Shown here: one piece after another, positions 14,498 to 21,037 of the stretch
How the letters are laid out: each line of letters begins with the position of its first letter
Position numbering within the stretch: position 1 is the stretch's first letter
Assembly: GCA_018819325.1 (NCBI GenBank)
Contig: JAHJQJ010000021.1
Location: 1 to 34,614 of the forward strand
Direction: 5' to 3'
DNA: 34,614 nt
Source of the DNA: Patescibacteria group bacterium
Lineage (GTDB): Bacteria; Patescibacteriota; Microgenomatia; UBA1400; MFAQ01
The notes under the pieces: model-generated
The model's input: the letters and a program-made list of their open reading frames with translations, nothing else
What the model was told of the DNA's origin: nothing
Databases searched by the model: none
Program-made: the position numbers and the translations under genes

Positions 14498-15760
14498 ATG
14501 AGACTAAATCAACATTTGCTGGAACTACTTCAAGAAATTCAGGAAATTCCAAGTTCACCTTTTTTATCCAAACCTTCAAAAGAATATATCATCTCCCTTC
14601 TTACAAAATATAATGTCCCCTTTAGCTTTAATCACTATTCTATTATTGCCCGTCCCGTTCAAAATCCCGGGGCAACTAAGTTAGTTTTTCTTACCCATAC
14701 AGACCATCCTGGCGCCGTATTGAAAAATAATCGAATAGGTATTTTGTTTGGTTCGGTTGGACTGGGGAGGCTTGGAAAACAACTACCCATTCCCATGAAG
14801 GTGTTTTCCCCCCAGGGAAAGTACTTGGGCAAAGGCGAGATAACACACATTGAAAAGAGCCGGAAAATTGGAACCAAGATAGATTTTGACGTTCCTAAAA
14901 ATTCCTTTGCTCAGTATGATTTCCCCTACCTCAAGAATACTCCAACTCATATAAAGCTCTATAACGCAGATAACGGTATTGATACGGCAGTTATGTTGCA
15001 CCTTCTTAGTAAAAGAATTGAATCTGGGTTTGACCTTTACTTTGTTTTTAATTTCCATGAAGAAGTCCACCAAATAAGTGCTTGGCATTTATCCAGACAC
15101 AACCCTATTAATATTGGTTCTAGAGATATAGTTATTAATCTTGAGGCCCCAATTATTGAAAACCAAAAAAATAAGTTCTGCCCGCCGGTTAATTACGAAA
15201 ATGGACCAGTTCTTGAGTTAAGCAATCTTAATATGGTCCATGGTTATAAAAATCCAGGTAAAAATCTTGCAGAGGTTTTGCTTAAGACGACAGCTCACAG
15301 GTACAAACTTGACCTACAAATTGGTGCTACCAAAGGCTCGGATGAGGCCCGCGCGATCACCAATTTTGGTCTTACCCCCAATATTGTTACCCTGGCCATA
15401 CCCAACCGTTACAAGCACAACCGGGGTAGTGATGGTCAGGTTGTGCCAGAAGAAATTCTAAAAAAAGATGTTGTTATTTTTTCCAAACTATTGTCAAAGG
15501 CCATACTTTTTGACCCAAAAAAACTAAATAAAATAAGCACCAAGATGACTAACTTATCTTTGCAAATTAAGAAGAATGATTGCATTACAGATAAAGATGT
15601 CCAATTACAGAAGGCAAAACTAAATGACAGACTTGATGTTTATTACAAGGCCATTATTAAACGAGGGTACTACTTCCCCGAGTCACTTAAGGACAGCTTT
15701 CAAGATTTTGCTTTAAAATTACTCTTTTATTTCATGTTTCTAATACAGAAACTATATTAG
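14498..15760 (+). CDS. M42/M28-like di-zinc aminopeptidase
   Basis: 420-aa putative metallopeptidase, cytoplasmic (no signal or membrane helix). Metal and catalytic residues typical of clan MH: HTD (H67, D69), the bridging aspartate in YNADNGIDTAVML, the Glu-Glu pair in FNFHEEVHQ, an acidic residue in VINLEAP, and the last histidine in NRYKHNRGSDGQVVPEE. SDEARAI also matches the family. Members remove N-terminal residues from peptides (M42) or process other amide substrates. The C-terminal ~70 residues after the last zinc ligand look like an extra helical tail. It is the only plus-strand gene inside the division cluster, monocistronic, and separates dgkA from the ftsI side; insertion is suggested by the duplicated flanks. 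Substrate unknown. Confidence 0.78.
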   Translation: MRLNQHLLELLQEIQEIPSSPFLSKPSKEYIISLLTKYNVPFSFNHYSIIARPVQNPGATKLVFLTHTDHPGAVLKNNRIGILFGSVGLGRLGKQLPIPMKVFSPQGKYLGKGEITHIEKSRKIGTKIDFDVPKNSFAQYDFPYLKNTPTHIKLYNADNGIDTAVMLHLLSKRIESGFDLYFVFNFHEEVHQISAWHLSRHNPINIGSRDIVINLEAPIIENQKNKFCPPVNYENGPVLELSNLNMVHGYKNPGKNLAEVLLKTTAHRYKLDLQIGATKGSDEARAITNFGLTPNIVTLAIPNRYKHNRGSDGQVVPEEILKKDVVIFSKLLSKAILFDPKKLNKISTKMTNLSLQIKKNDCITDKDVQLQKAKLNDRLDVYYKAIIKRGYYFPESLKDSFQDFALKLLFYFMFLIQKLY

Positions 15761-15769
15761 ATTATAAAG

Positions 15770-15880
15770 TTAGAGGAGGAGTTGGTTGAGGATTTTGAAG
15801 TTAGGCTGGGTTTTGAAGGTGTAGATTATGCCACTAAAGGCATGCCTAAAAGAGATGGTGTGCTTTTTTATAATAGACAC
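15770..15880 (-). pseudogene. Chimeric 36-codon ORF: dgkA N-terminus fused to ftsI C-terminus
   Basis: Reads from GTG (15878-15880) with 30 codons equivalent to DgkA residues 1-30, differing at only two residues (K12R, N13H), then the tail LNQLLL and stop, which is the end of FtsI. The junction falls on TTCAAAAT, present in both parents (NFKI in DgkA, WFKI in FtsI). Over the dgkA part 14-15 of about 90 bases differ, almost all at third positions; the 27-base ftsI part is identical except that the stop is TAA instead of TGA. The frame is intact and a promoter-like TGT-TAAAAT lies 6 nt upstream. It is most likely a rearrangement remnant, but may be expressed as a one-helix-less amphipathic peptide. 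Confidence 0.85.
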
Positions 15881-15886
15881 AAGGTT

Positions 15887-15895
15887 ATTTTAACA
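15887..15895 (-). promoter_or_regulatory. Duplicated extended -10 of the chimeric ORF
   Basis: Minus strand TGT-TAAAAT, 6 nt, GTG: same spacing as the true dgkA promoter. Confidence 0.55.
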
Positions 15896-15900
15896 CTTTA

Positions 15901-15944
15901 GATTCTGGACAAGCCCCCGCTGAGCGGGACTCTGGCAGAATGAC
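15901..15944. repeat. Half element, family C
   Basis: GATTCTGGACAAGCCCCCGC, TGAGCGGG hairpin, ends AGAATGAC. It is the reverse-complement counterpart of part of 20195-20245. The 433-bp stretch 15761-16193 holds only the chimeric ORF and repeats. Confidence 0.82.
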
Positions 15945-15950
15945 AAGATT

Positions 15951-15970
15951 CCGATGGTTCGAACCATCGG
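15951..15970. repeat. Perfect 20-bp palindrome CCGATGGTTCGAACCATCGG (family F)
   Basis: Identical copies at 19578-19597 and 20169-20188. The core GGTTCGAACC resembles a tRNA T-arm, but no tRNA surrounds it. Confidence 0.92.
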
Positions 15971-15990
15971 AATAACGAGTTTCCCAACCA

Positions 15991-16037
15991 TATCAGTTTC
16001 AAGGCTAACCCCCAGCCTCAACCCCGCGGGTTGAGCC
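15991..16037. repeat. Family E element, reverse orientation
   Basis: Reads TATCAGTTTCAAGGCTAACC then GCCTCAACCCCGCGGGTTGAGCC-type hairpin; reverse complement of 20109-20156. Confidence 0.85.
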
Positions 16038-16039
16038 TA

Positions 16040-16096
16040 CTCGCGAATGCGAGTCTGAAACAAGTTCAGAGATTCTTCACTATCGTTCAGAATGAC
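16040..16096. repeat. Right half of family B element
   Basis: CTCGCGAATGCGAG hairpin, TCTGAAACAAGTTCAGA hairpin, end AGAATGAC; corresponds to the right part of 2832-2941. Confidence 0.85.
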
Positions 16097-16105
16097 CCGA
16101 GGGGG

Positions 16106-16132
16106 ATGGATCCCCGCCTGCGCGGGGATGAC
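16106..16132. repeat. Right half of family A element
   Basis: ATGGATCCCCGCC ... GGGGATGAC, identical to 23195-23221. A further GCGGGATGAC stub follows at 16142-16151. Confidence 0.85.
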
Positions 16133-16193
16133 GGAGGGGGTGCGGGATGACAGTGAGAGTGGGACGGAGTAATGACAAAGGAGAAATTGAAGG

Positions 16194-17906
16194 TCAGAGG
16201 AGGAGTTGGTTGAGGATTTTGAACCAGAGAGGGGCGGCGGTTTCTGAACCCCAAGGAGAGGCTGTGGGTTCGGTTAAGGTAACCAGCATGGTGTATTTGG
16301 GGTTGTAGGCTGGGAAGTAACCAATAAAGCTGGCGATTGTTTTGTTTTGATCGTATTTTCCGTCCACGGGGATCTGAGCGGTTCCTGTTTTGCCGGCTAT
16401 TGACAATCCTTGCGGTCTTTTCCAATTTAGCTTGCTTTGATTAACCACCTCCATTAACATTTGAGTTATTTGCTTAGTTGTATTTTCTTCTAATACTTTA
16501 CGTGAGGGGGGTTGGTCTTCTTTTTCAATTAAGGTGGGTTGAACAAGTAAACCTTTGTTAGCCAATGCGTTGAATGCTGTTAAAAGCTGAATTCTGGTTA
16601 TAGCAATTCCCTGGCCAAATGCGTTGGTGGCTAGGTCTATTTCTCTAAAACTGCTACCTGTTTTTAGTTTGCTGGTGACCTCTTCTTGAAGTTCTATGCC
16701 TGTTATGGCGTTAAAGCCAAAATTATCTAGGGTTTTTAAAAAATTTTCTGATCCAAGCTTTCTTGACACGTAGACCATACCTATATTGTCCGAGTTAACC
16801 AGAATATCTGTCATATTTGAGTCTGGGTGGTAGACCTCATCCCAGGTCTTGATGCTGAACTGGCCGATTTCAATAGGGCCTGTGCAAATGTCACAGGTTG
16901 AGTCCTGGTTAATTACCCCTTTTTCTAAAGCCGAGGCCATAATGATTGGTTTAAAAACCGAACCTGGTTCAAACAAACTGGCAACCACGGGGTTTTTGTA
17001 CCAATCTTTGTTGTAGTCTGGATAATTACCCAGATCATAATTGGGAAAACTGGCCATGACTCTAATTTTCCCGGTTGAGGTTTCCATTACGGTAACGGTT
17101 CCGGAGCGGGCACCGTAACGAGCCATGCCTTCTATAAGTAGGTTTTCTATTAGAAACTGCTTGGGTTTGTCTATAGTTAGTTTAAGTGAATCACCATTTT
17201 GGCTTTGTAATAACTGATAATTACCAATTAAAATTGGGTTGCCATAGGCGTCTTGCTCACCCCTTACCTTGCCAGAACGACCTTTTAGCTGACGATCAAA
17301 AAAGCCTTCGATACCAAAATAGCCTTGTTCTTGACCGGCAAGGTCTTTGCCAACAAAACCCAGAATATGGGCTGACAATGAACTTTCTGGATAGTAACGT
17401 AGATACTCTGGCTCAAAATCTAACCCCTCCAGCTCCTGATTGTCTATTAATTCTTTTTGTTCAGGAGTCAGATAGTGCTTTATTGAGATCCAGTTTGAAG
17501 ATAAAGTTACTCTTCCCGTAAGGAAGTCTTTTGTTTCTTGCAACATTTGCTCTGGGGTAATAATTTCAGCCCCCGGACTGGCTGGTGGAGGATCTTCAAC
17601 CAAGATTGGTGCTAACATGTCTACAATTTTTTCAGTTGAGTCTTTCATCTGCGGTTTGTAAATATATAAATGATAGAGGTTCTTAATACCGGCCAAAAGC
17701 TCACCATTGGTATCGTAAATATTTCCTCTACGGGCCTGTAAGACACTTACTGAACTATGTTGACGGCTGGCTTGTATGCTTAATTGTGGTCCCTTAATTA
17801 CTTGCCAGTAAAAAAGTCGAATTAGAATAGCAATAAACAATAGGGGGGAAAGGTTGGTGATTAGCTTAAGGCGAAAGCGGGTGAGCTTTTGATCATCATG
17901 GATCAT
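16194..17906 (-). CDS. ftsI: FtsI/PBP2-type class B penicillin-binding protein
   Basis: Septal D,D-transpeptidase that cross-links strands made by FtsW. 570 aa: a short cytoplasmic N-terminus, one membrane helix (about residues 13-30), pedestal domain with RRGNIYDTNGELLA, and the transpeptidase domain. Active-site motifs: S316-V-F-K319 in EPGSVFKP, SDN in VNSDNIGMVYVS, KTGTAQIP. It ends LWFKILNQLLL; this tail is duplicated at 15770. The start overlaps the ftsL-like end by 11 nt. No PASTA domains. It is the only class B PBP in the window. Confidence 0.95.
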   Translation of the reverse strand: MIHDDQKLTRFRLKLITNLSPLLFIAILIRLFYWQVIKGPQLSIQASRQHSSVSVLQARRGNIYDTNGELLAGIKNLYHLYIYKPQMKDSTEKIVDMLAPILVEDPPPASPGAEIITPEQMLQETKDFLTGRVTLSSNWISIKHYLTPEQKELIDNQELEGLDFEPEYLRYYPESSLSAHILGFVGKDLAGQEQGYFGIEGFFDRQLKGRSGKVRGEQDAYGNPILIGNYQLLQSQNGDSLKLTIDKPKQFLIENLLIEGMARYGARSGTVTVMETSTGKIRVMASFPNYDLGNYPDYNKDWYKNPVVASLFEPGSVFKPIIMASALEKGVINQDSTCDICTGPIEIGQFSIKTWDEVYHPDSNMTDILVNSDNIGMVYVSRKLGSENFLKTLDNFGFNAITGIELQEEVTSKLKTGSSFREIDLATNAFGQGIAITRIQLLTAFNALANKGLLVQPTLIEKEDQPPSRKVLEENTTKQITQMLMEVVNQSKLNWKRPQGLSIAGKTGTAQIPVDGKYDQNKTIASFIGYFPAYNPKYTMLVTLTEPTASPWGSETAAPLWFKILNQLLL

Positions 17907-18177
17907 AAGATAATAAGCTAGTGGTAGATACTAGACCAATCTCGCTTATCCGTTTATACCCTTGACCAATGGCAATTTCTTGGATGTATGAAAGCCTATT
18001 ATGTTTGTTTATTTCGCCCTCTAGCTCCTGATTGGTTTTTTCTAAAACCTGAGAGTGTTGATAAAGACCATTGATTTCCACACCCTGTGTGGCTAGGGCG
18101 TTGGTACAGAATAGATTGACAATAGCCATAATACCTATACAAAGATATAGTGCTAAGTTTATTTTTATTATATTCAT
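17896..18177 (-). CDS. ftsL: FtsL-like bitopic division protein
   Basis: 93 aa using ATG 18175-18177 (MNIIKINLALYL), which forms an ATGA overlap with the rsmH stop; an upstream start at 18201 is possible but would lie inside rsmH. One membrane helix (about residues 5-26) is followed by a coiled-coil-like stretch (NGLYQHSQVLEKTNQELEGEI) and a short extracytoplasmic end. FtsL forms a complex with FtsQ and FtsB and activates FtsWI. Sequence is not diagnostic, as is usual for FtsL; topology and the rsmH-ftsL-ftsI order support the call. Confidence 0.78.
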   Translation of the reverse strand: MNIIKINLALYLCIGIMAIVNLFCTNALATQGVEINGLYQHSQVLEKTNQELEGEINKHNRLSYIQEIAIGQGYKRISEIGLVSTTSLLSYDP

Positions 18178-19040
18178 ATTTTTTTGAAGAGTCTTAAGCA
18201 AGCGCTTCTAACTCTTGGATTATTATTAATCTCTTCAGCCGTAGGCTTTAGAGGTTTCTTGTAAATAACGCTTAAGGTTTCTGGCTGGTCCTTGCCAAAT
18301 TGCTTAACTAGTTTGTCTTCACCAGAGTGGAAAGATATTATTCCCAGGATTCCGTTTGTTTTTAGTAAGTCTGGGAGTTGGGGAAGGGTTTTTTGAATTA
18401 CTTCTCTTTCTAGATTCACAGCCATTCTTAGGCCTAGAAAAACCTGGGTAGCGGGGTGGGTTTTTTTATAACTTCCCTTTAGCTTGGTAACTAGATTGGC
18501 TAGCTGTTGACCAGTTGTTATTGGAGATATTTTCCTGTTGCTAACGATTGCTTGGGCAATTTGTTTTGCTCTTGGCTCGTCTGCTAGTCTAAAAACCTGC
18601 TCTAGTTCTTTTTGACCTAAAGCGGCTAAAAAGTCTTTGGCTGTTACACCTAGATTCTTATCTAGTCTCATGTCTAGTGCTTGGTTAGATGAGAAACTAA
18701 AACCTCGATTAGGAGATAGTATCTGATACTGTGAGGGTCCTAGGTCAATTAAAATGCCGTTGAACCGTTGATTAGTTAGTCGCTGGCTAACTTGGGTCAT
18801 GTTGGAGTTTACCACCGTCCAGTTTTTGTGAAGGTTTTGAGGGATAAACTGTTTGGCTCTTTGAATTGACTCTGGATCGATGTCGAAGCTTATTACCTTG
18901 GCTCCCGCTTGTAAAGCTTCTTGGGTATGCCCTCCGTCTCCTAAGGTAAGGTCTAAAAACAGACTGCCTGACTTTAGATTGAACAGCTTGGCTATTAAGC
19001 CAGAGTAGGCTGGATTATGTCTTGGTATTTTGGTTGTCAT
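18174..19040 (-). CDS. rsmH: 16S rRNA (cytosine1402-N4)-methyltransferase RsmH
   Basis: SAM-dependent enzyme (MraW) methylating C1402 in the ribosomal P site. 288 aa. N-terminal HNPAYSGLIAKLF is a shortened form of the family HxPVLLxE start; motif I is FLDLTLGDGGHTQEAL; LIDLGPSQYQIL replaces the usual LxDLGVSSxQLD; then RGFSFSSNQALDMRLD and, at the end, IISFHSGEDKLVKQF and KKPLKPTAEEINNNPRVRSACLR. Start overlaps mraZ by ATGA, stop overlaps ftsL by ATGA; it uses a TGA stop. Confidence 0.96.
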   Translation of the reverse strand: MTTKIPRHNPAYSGLIAKLFNLKSGSLFLDLTLGDGGHTQEALQAGAKVISFDIDPESIQRAKQFIPQNLHKNWTVVNSNMTQVSQRLTNQRFNGILIDLGPSQYQILSPNRGFSFSSNQALDMRLDKNLGVTAKDFLAALGQKELEQVFRLADEPRAKQIAQAIVSNRKISPITTGQQLANLVTKLKGSYKKTHPATQVFLGLRMAVNLEREVIQKTLPQLPDLLKTNGILGIISFHSGEDKLVKQFGKDQPETLSVIYKKPLKPTAEEINNNPRVRSACLRLFKKI

Positions 19041-19465
19041 ATGCCTAAATTAGCTAGTTCCTGATCTACTGGAACCTGACGCGTTATTTTTTCAAGGTGC
19101 TTGTGGTAGAGGTCTTTATCCCAGATTTCTGCCCGGGTCAGAGCTCCAGCTACCACGACTTGTTTTTTTAACTTGGCTTGTATTCTTAGGTGTTCCGGAA
19201 TTAAGGTCCGGCCCTGTTTGTCTAGATTCAGCTCTGTAGCTGACTGAACTAAAAGACGGGTGAACTGCCTGGCCGATGGATTGGTCAACGGAAGGCCTGC
19301 TAATTTGCTGGAGAGCTCTTGCCAGTATGATGCGGGGAAAAGAAATAGGCAGCCATCTAGCCCCCAAGTTATCACGCCACCAGACTTGAGACTGTGTCTG
19401 AATTTTTGCGGAATAGCCAGTCTGCCTTTGGCTTCTAATTGATGGTAATATCGTCCTATAAACAT
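19037..19465 (-). CDS. mraZ: MraZ, transcriptional regulator of the division cluster
   Basis: 142 aa with two SpoVT/AbrB-like halves, each with the DxxGR loop: LEAKGRLAIP (residues 11-20) and LDKQGRTLIP (second half). MraZ binds direct repeats in its own promoter and represses the dcw operon. Here 10-bp spaced repeats (19481-19498) sit over the expected start site. It is the first gene of the cluster, coupled to rsmH. Confidence 0.95.
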   Translation of the reverse strand: MFIGRYYHQLEAKGRLAIPQKFRHSLKSGGVITWGLDGCLFLFPASYWQELSSKLAGLPLTNPSARQFTRLLVQSATELNLDKQGRTLIPEHLRIQAKLKKQVVVAGALTRAEIWDKDLYHKHLEKITRQVPVDQELANLGI

Positions 19466-19480
19466 AATGCATAAGTTGTT

Positions 19481-19498
19481 TCACCACTTGTCACCACT
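19481..19498 (-). promoter_or_regulatory. Probable MraZ box: two 10-bp-spaced direct repeats
   Basis: Minus strand AGTGGTGA-CA-AGTGGTGA. The 10-bp period matches known MraZ operators, which are TGGG-type repeats with 5-nt spacers (established for E. coli and mycoplasmas). It lies between the -10 and the mraZ start, where binding would block transcription. Confidence 0.72.
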
Positions 19499-19502
19499 AC
19501 TA

Positions 19503-19531
19503 AGTATCGTGAAAAGAAACAACATTGTCAA
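19503..19531 (-). promoter_or_regulatory. mraZ/dcw promoter
   Basis: Minus strand TTGACA (19526-19531), 17-bp spacer, GATACT (19503-19508). Predicted start about 19496, within the MraZ box, giving a leader of about 30 nt. It is the best -35 in the window. Confidence 0.75.
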
Positions 19532-19550
19532 GGACCAATTTCACGAACAT

Positions 19551-19569
19551 GGAAGTATCGCATACTTCC
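19551..19569. repeat. Palindrome GGAAGTAT-CGC-ATACTTCC (family G)
   Basis: Identical to 8397-8415; just upstream of the mraZ promoter. Confidence 0.85.
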
Positions 19570-19577
19570 CACTCAGT

Positions 19578-19597
19578 CCGATGGTTCGAACCATCGG
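19578..19597. repeat. Perfect 20-bp palindrome (family F)
   Basis: CCGATGGTTCGAACCATCGG, identical to 15951-15970 and 20169-20188. Confidence 0.92.
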
Positions 19598-19603
19598 AAT
19601 CTT

Positions 19604-19667
19604 GTTATTCCGTGCTTGACACGGAATCCATACAAATTAAATGGATCCCCGCCTGCGCGGGGATGAC
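19604..19667. repeat. Full-length family A element, variant left arm
   Basis: Left hairpin ATTCCGTG / CACGGAAT, hinge AAATGGATCC, right hairpin CCCCGCC...GGGG, end ATGAC; starts GTTAT instead of GTCAT. Confidence 0.85.
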
Positions 19668-19743
19668 GGAGAGATATTGGGAAAATTTATTTTAGCTTGG
19701 AGCGTATTGTCATATTTTAGTAGACAAAGAAAGAGAAAATGTT

Positions 19744-20109
19744 TTGCAGCGACTTGGGCTTTTTGATTTAATACCAAAGGAAGGATTGGTTCCACAGGTT
19801 GTTAAGTTTTTAGAAGATCAGATAACCTACCCAGGGGTAAAAAATTGGCCTGAGATTATTTCATATCTTGACTCTGTGCTTGACGAAGAGACTGAACTAG
19901 TTTCTAGAAACACTGTGATCAAGTGGCACAAATTACTGCAAAATCTTTTTACCCAACCACCAACTGAGGGGACGGTTGCAAAATTTGCGGAAGGTCTGGG
20001 TACGAAAGATGATGTAATTAAACCAGCAATTGAGATGGTGGGTGAAATCAAGAAAAACAAAGAGGCTATGAGGTTAATAGAAATTACCCAGGAAAAGTTA
20101 TTTGAGTAG
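19744..20109 (+). CDS. Hypothetical protein, possibly a 5'-truncated remnant
   Basis: 121 aa from a TTG at 19744; the frame is open back to 19696 without an ATG, and no Shine-Dalgarno or convincing -10 was seen. The product is a soluble, charged, probably all-helical protein with no recognised motif (LGLFDLIPKEGLVPQVVKFL near the start; GEIKKNKEAMRLIEITQEKL at the end). Lack of an ATG and repeat-filled flanks on both sides suggest the C-terminal end of a once longer gene. A family E repeat begins at its stop codon. Not recognised. Confidence 0.5.
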   Translation: MQRLGLFDLIPKEGLVPQVVKFLEDQITYPGVKNWPEIISYLDSVLDEETELVSRNTVIKWHKLLQNLFTQPPTEGTVAKFAEGLGTKDDVIKPAIEMVGEIKKNKEAMRLIEITQEKLFE

Positions 20110-20166
20110 GCATGACCCGCGGGGTTGAGGCTGGGGATTAGCCTTGAAACTGATATAGTTGGATTA
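20109..20166. repeat. Family E element abutting a stop codon
   Basis: GGCATGACCCGCGGGGTTGAGGC hairpin region and tail AAACTGATATAGTTGGATTAG; it begins at the last base of the preceding stop, echoing 3101-3155 next to the rodA stop. Confidence 0.85.
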
Positions 20167-20168
20167 GT

Positions 20169-20188
20169 CCGATGGTTCGAACCATCGG
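20169..20188. repeat. Perfect 20-bp palindrome (family F)
   Basis: Third identical copy of CCGATGGTTCGAACCATCGG. Confidence 0.92.
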
Positions 20189-20194
20189 ACCATT

Positions 20195-20275
20195 GTCATT
20201 CTGCCAGAGTCCCGCTCAGCGGGGGCTTGTCCAGAATTGATTCTGGAGTCCTCGCCGACTCGTCCCCAGAATGAC
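20195..20275. repeat. Full-length family C element
   Basis: 81 bp, GTCATTCTGCC ... CCCAGAATGAC; inner hairpin CCCGCTCAGCGGG and the GAGTCCTCGCCGACTC stem. Confidence 0.9.
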
Positions 20276-20288
20276 GGAGGGGGTTAGG

Positions 20289-20346
20289 TGACAGGGACGG
20301 TCCTTGTCACTCCAATTGAAATCCTGACCGCTTCGGTCGAGGACGA
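20289..20346. repeat. Family D element
   Basis: Core GGGACGGTCC palindrome followed by CTCCAATTGAAATCCTGACC and GCTTCGGTCGAGGACG. With the preceding elements it fills the 252-bp gap 20110-20361. Confidence 0.85.
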
Positions 20347-20361
20347 AAAAAAAGGGGTGGA

Positions 20362-21033
20362 TTATTTGAGCTTTGAGGAGAGTTCGGTCCACTGTTTAAG
20401 GCGGATGGTTAGGCGAGGATCGGAGTCGATGATTTCTTTGGCTTTAATTAAGTGATCCTTTGATTTAAGTAACTCGGCAAGCCTCATGTAGGCACCGGAT
20501 AGCCAAGCGTTTCTTTCGTATGAAAGATCTGAACTTTCCAATACCTTAATAGCGTTGTAGATAGTACTGGTAACGGAGGTATCCCCTGCTTTATACTGGC
20601 TGACGGCTAAGTGAACTTTCATGTCTGCCAAGACCTCTGGTTTATCGTGTTCTACTGGTGGCTGATTCTCCATTATCTCTATGGCCTCTTGATAAGAGAT
20701 GATGGCAGATTTGTGATCCTCGGCCTCAGCTTGAGTTTTGGCAAGACCAAAAAGAGGAATAGCTAGACTGGATTTTTCGCCGTGGTGTCTGGCCACACTG
20801 ACTGCGGTAGAAGCAGCAGAGGTAGCCAAGACAAGAAAGAGCTTGTCGTGGGTTTGCCTGTATAAAAGCTTGAAGGTAATTGATCTGGCAGCAAAAGACT
20901 CTGCCACTCTGAGAAGATTTTTTTCTTGTTGAAAAGCCAAAATGGCTTTATCTGCAAACAACAATGACTCAAGATATTGTTCAGCCTCTCTTTGAGTATT
21001 GGAATCTATTAGAAACTCTATCGCTTTAGACAT
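20362..21033 (-). CDS. TPR-like helical-repeat protein, function unknown
   Basis: 223 aa, soluble, no signal. Alanine-rich paired helices (ATSAASTAVSVARHHGEKS, PLFGLAKTQAEAEDHKSAIISYQEAIEIME, AWLSGAYMRLAELLKSKDHLIKAKEIIDSD) suggest tetratricopeptide-like repeats, hence a protein-binding scaffold. It follows the 281-aa membrane-anchored protein by 4 nt and lies in the glyS transcript. I do not recognise a specific family. Confidence 0.75.
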   Translation of the reverse strand: MSKAIEFLIDSNTQREAEQYLESLLFADKAILAFQQEKNLLRVAESFAARSITFKLLYRQTHDKLFLVLATSAASTAVSVARHHGEKSSLAIPLFGLAKTQAEAEDHKSAIISYQEAIEIMENQPPVEHDKPEVLADMKVHLAVSQYKAGDTSVTSTIYNAIKVLESSDLSYERNAWLSGAYMRLAELLKSKDHLIKAKEIIDSDPRLTIRLKQWTELSSKLK

Positions 21034-21037
21034 GTGT

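Noticed and set aside
15951-15970. tRNA gene suggested by GGTTCGAACC
   Set aside because: It is a perfect palindrome present three times; no acceptor stem, D-arm or anticodon arm is found nearby.
15761-16193. Insertion sequence between the peptidase gene and ftsI
   Set aside because: No transposase frame; the content is the chimeric ORF plus palindromic repeats.
18178-18201. Longer FtsL start at 18201
   Set aside because: It would lie inside rsmH; the ATGA overlap at 18174-18177 matches the coupling used by neighbouring genes.
19116-19487. Alternative minus-strand frame of 123 aa over mraZ
   Set aside because: Out of frame with a certain mraZ and overlapping its operator; arginine/serine-rich shadow.
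19466-19500. parS site (TGTTTCACGTGAAACA type) at TTGTTTCACCACTTG
   Set aside because: Only the left half resembles parS; the sequence is better explained by MraZ direct repeats.
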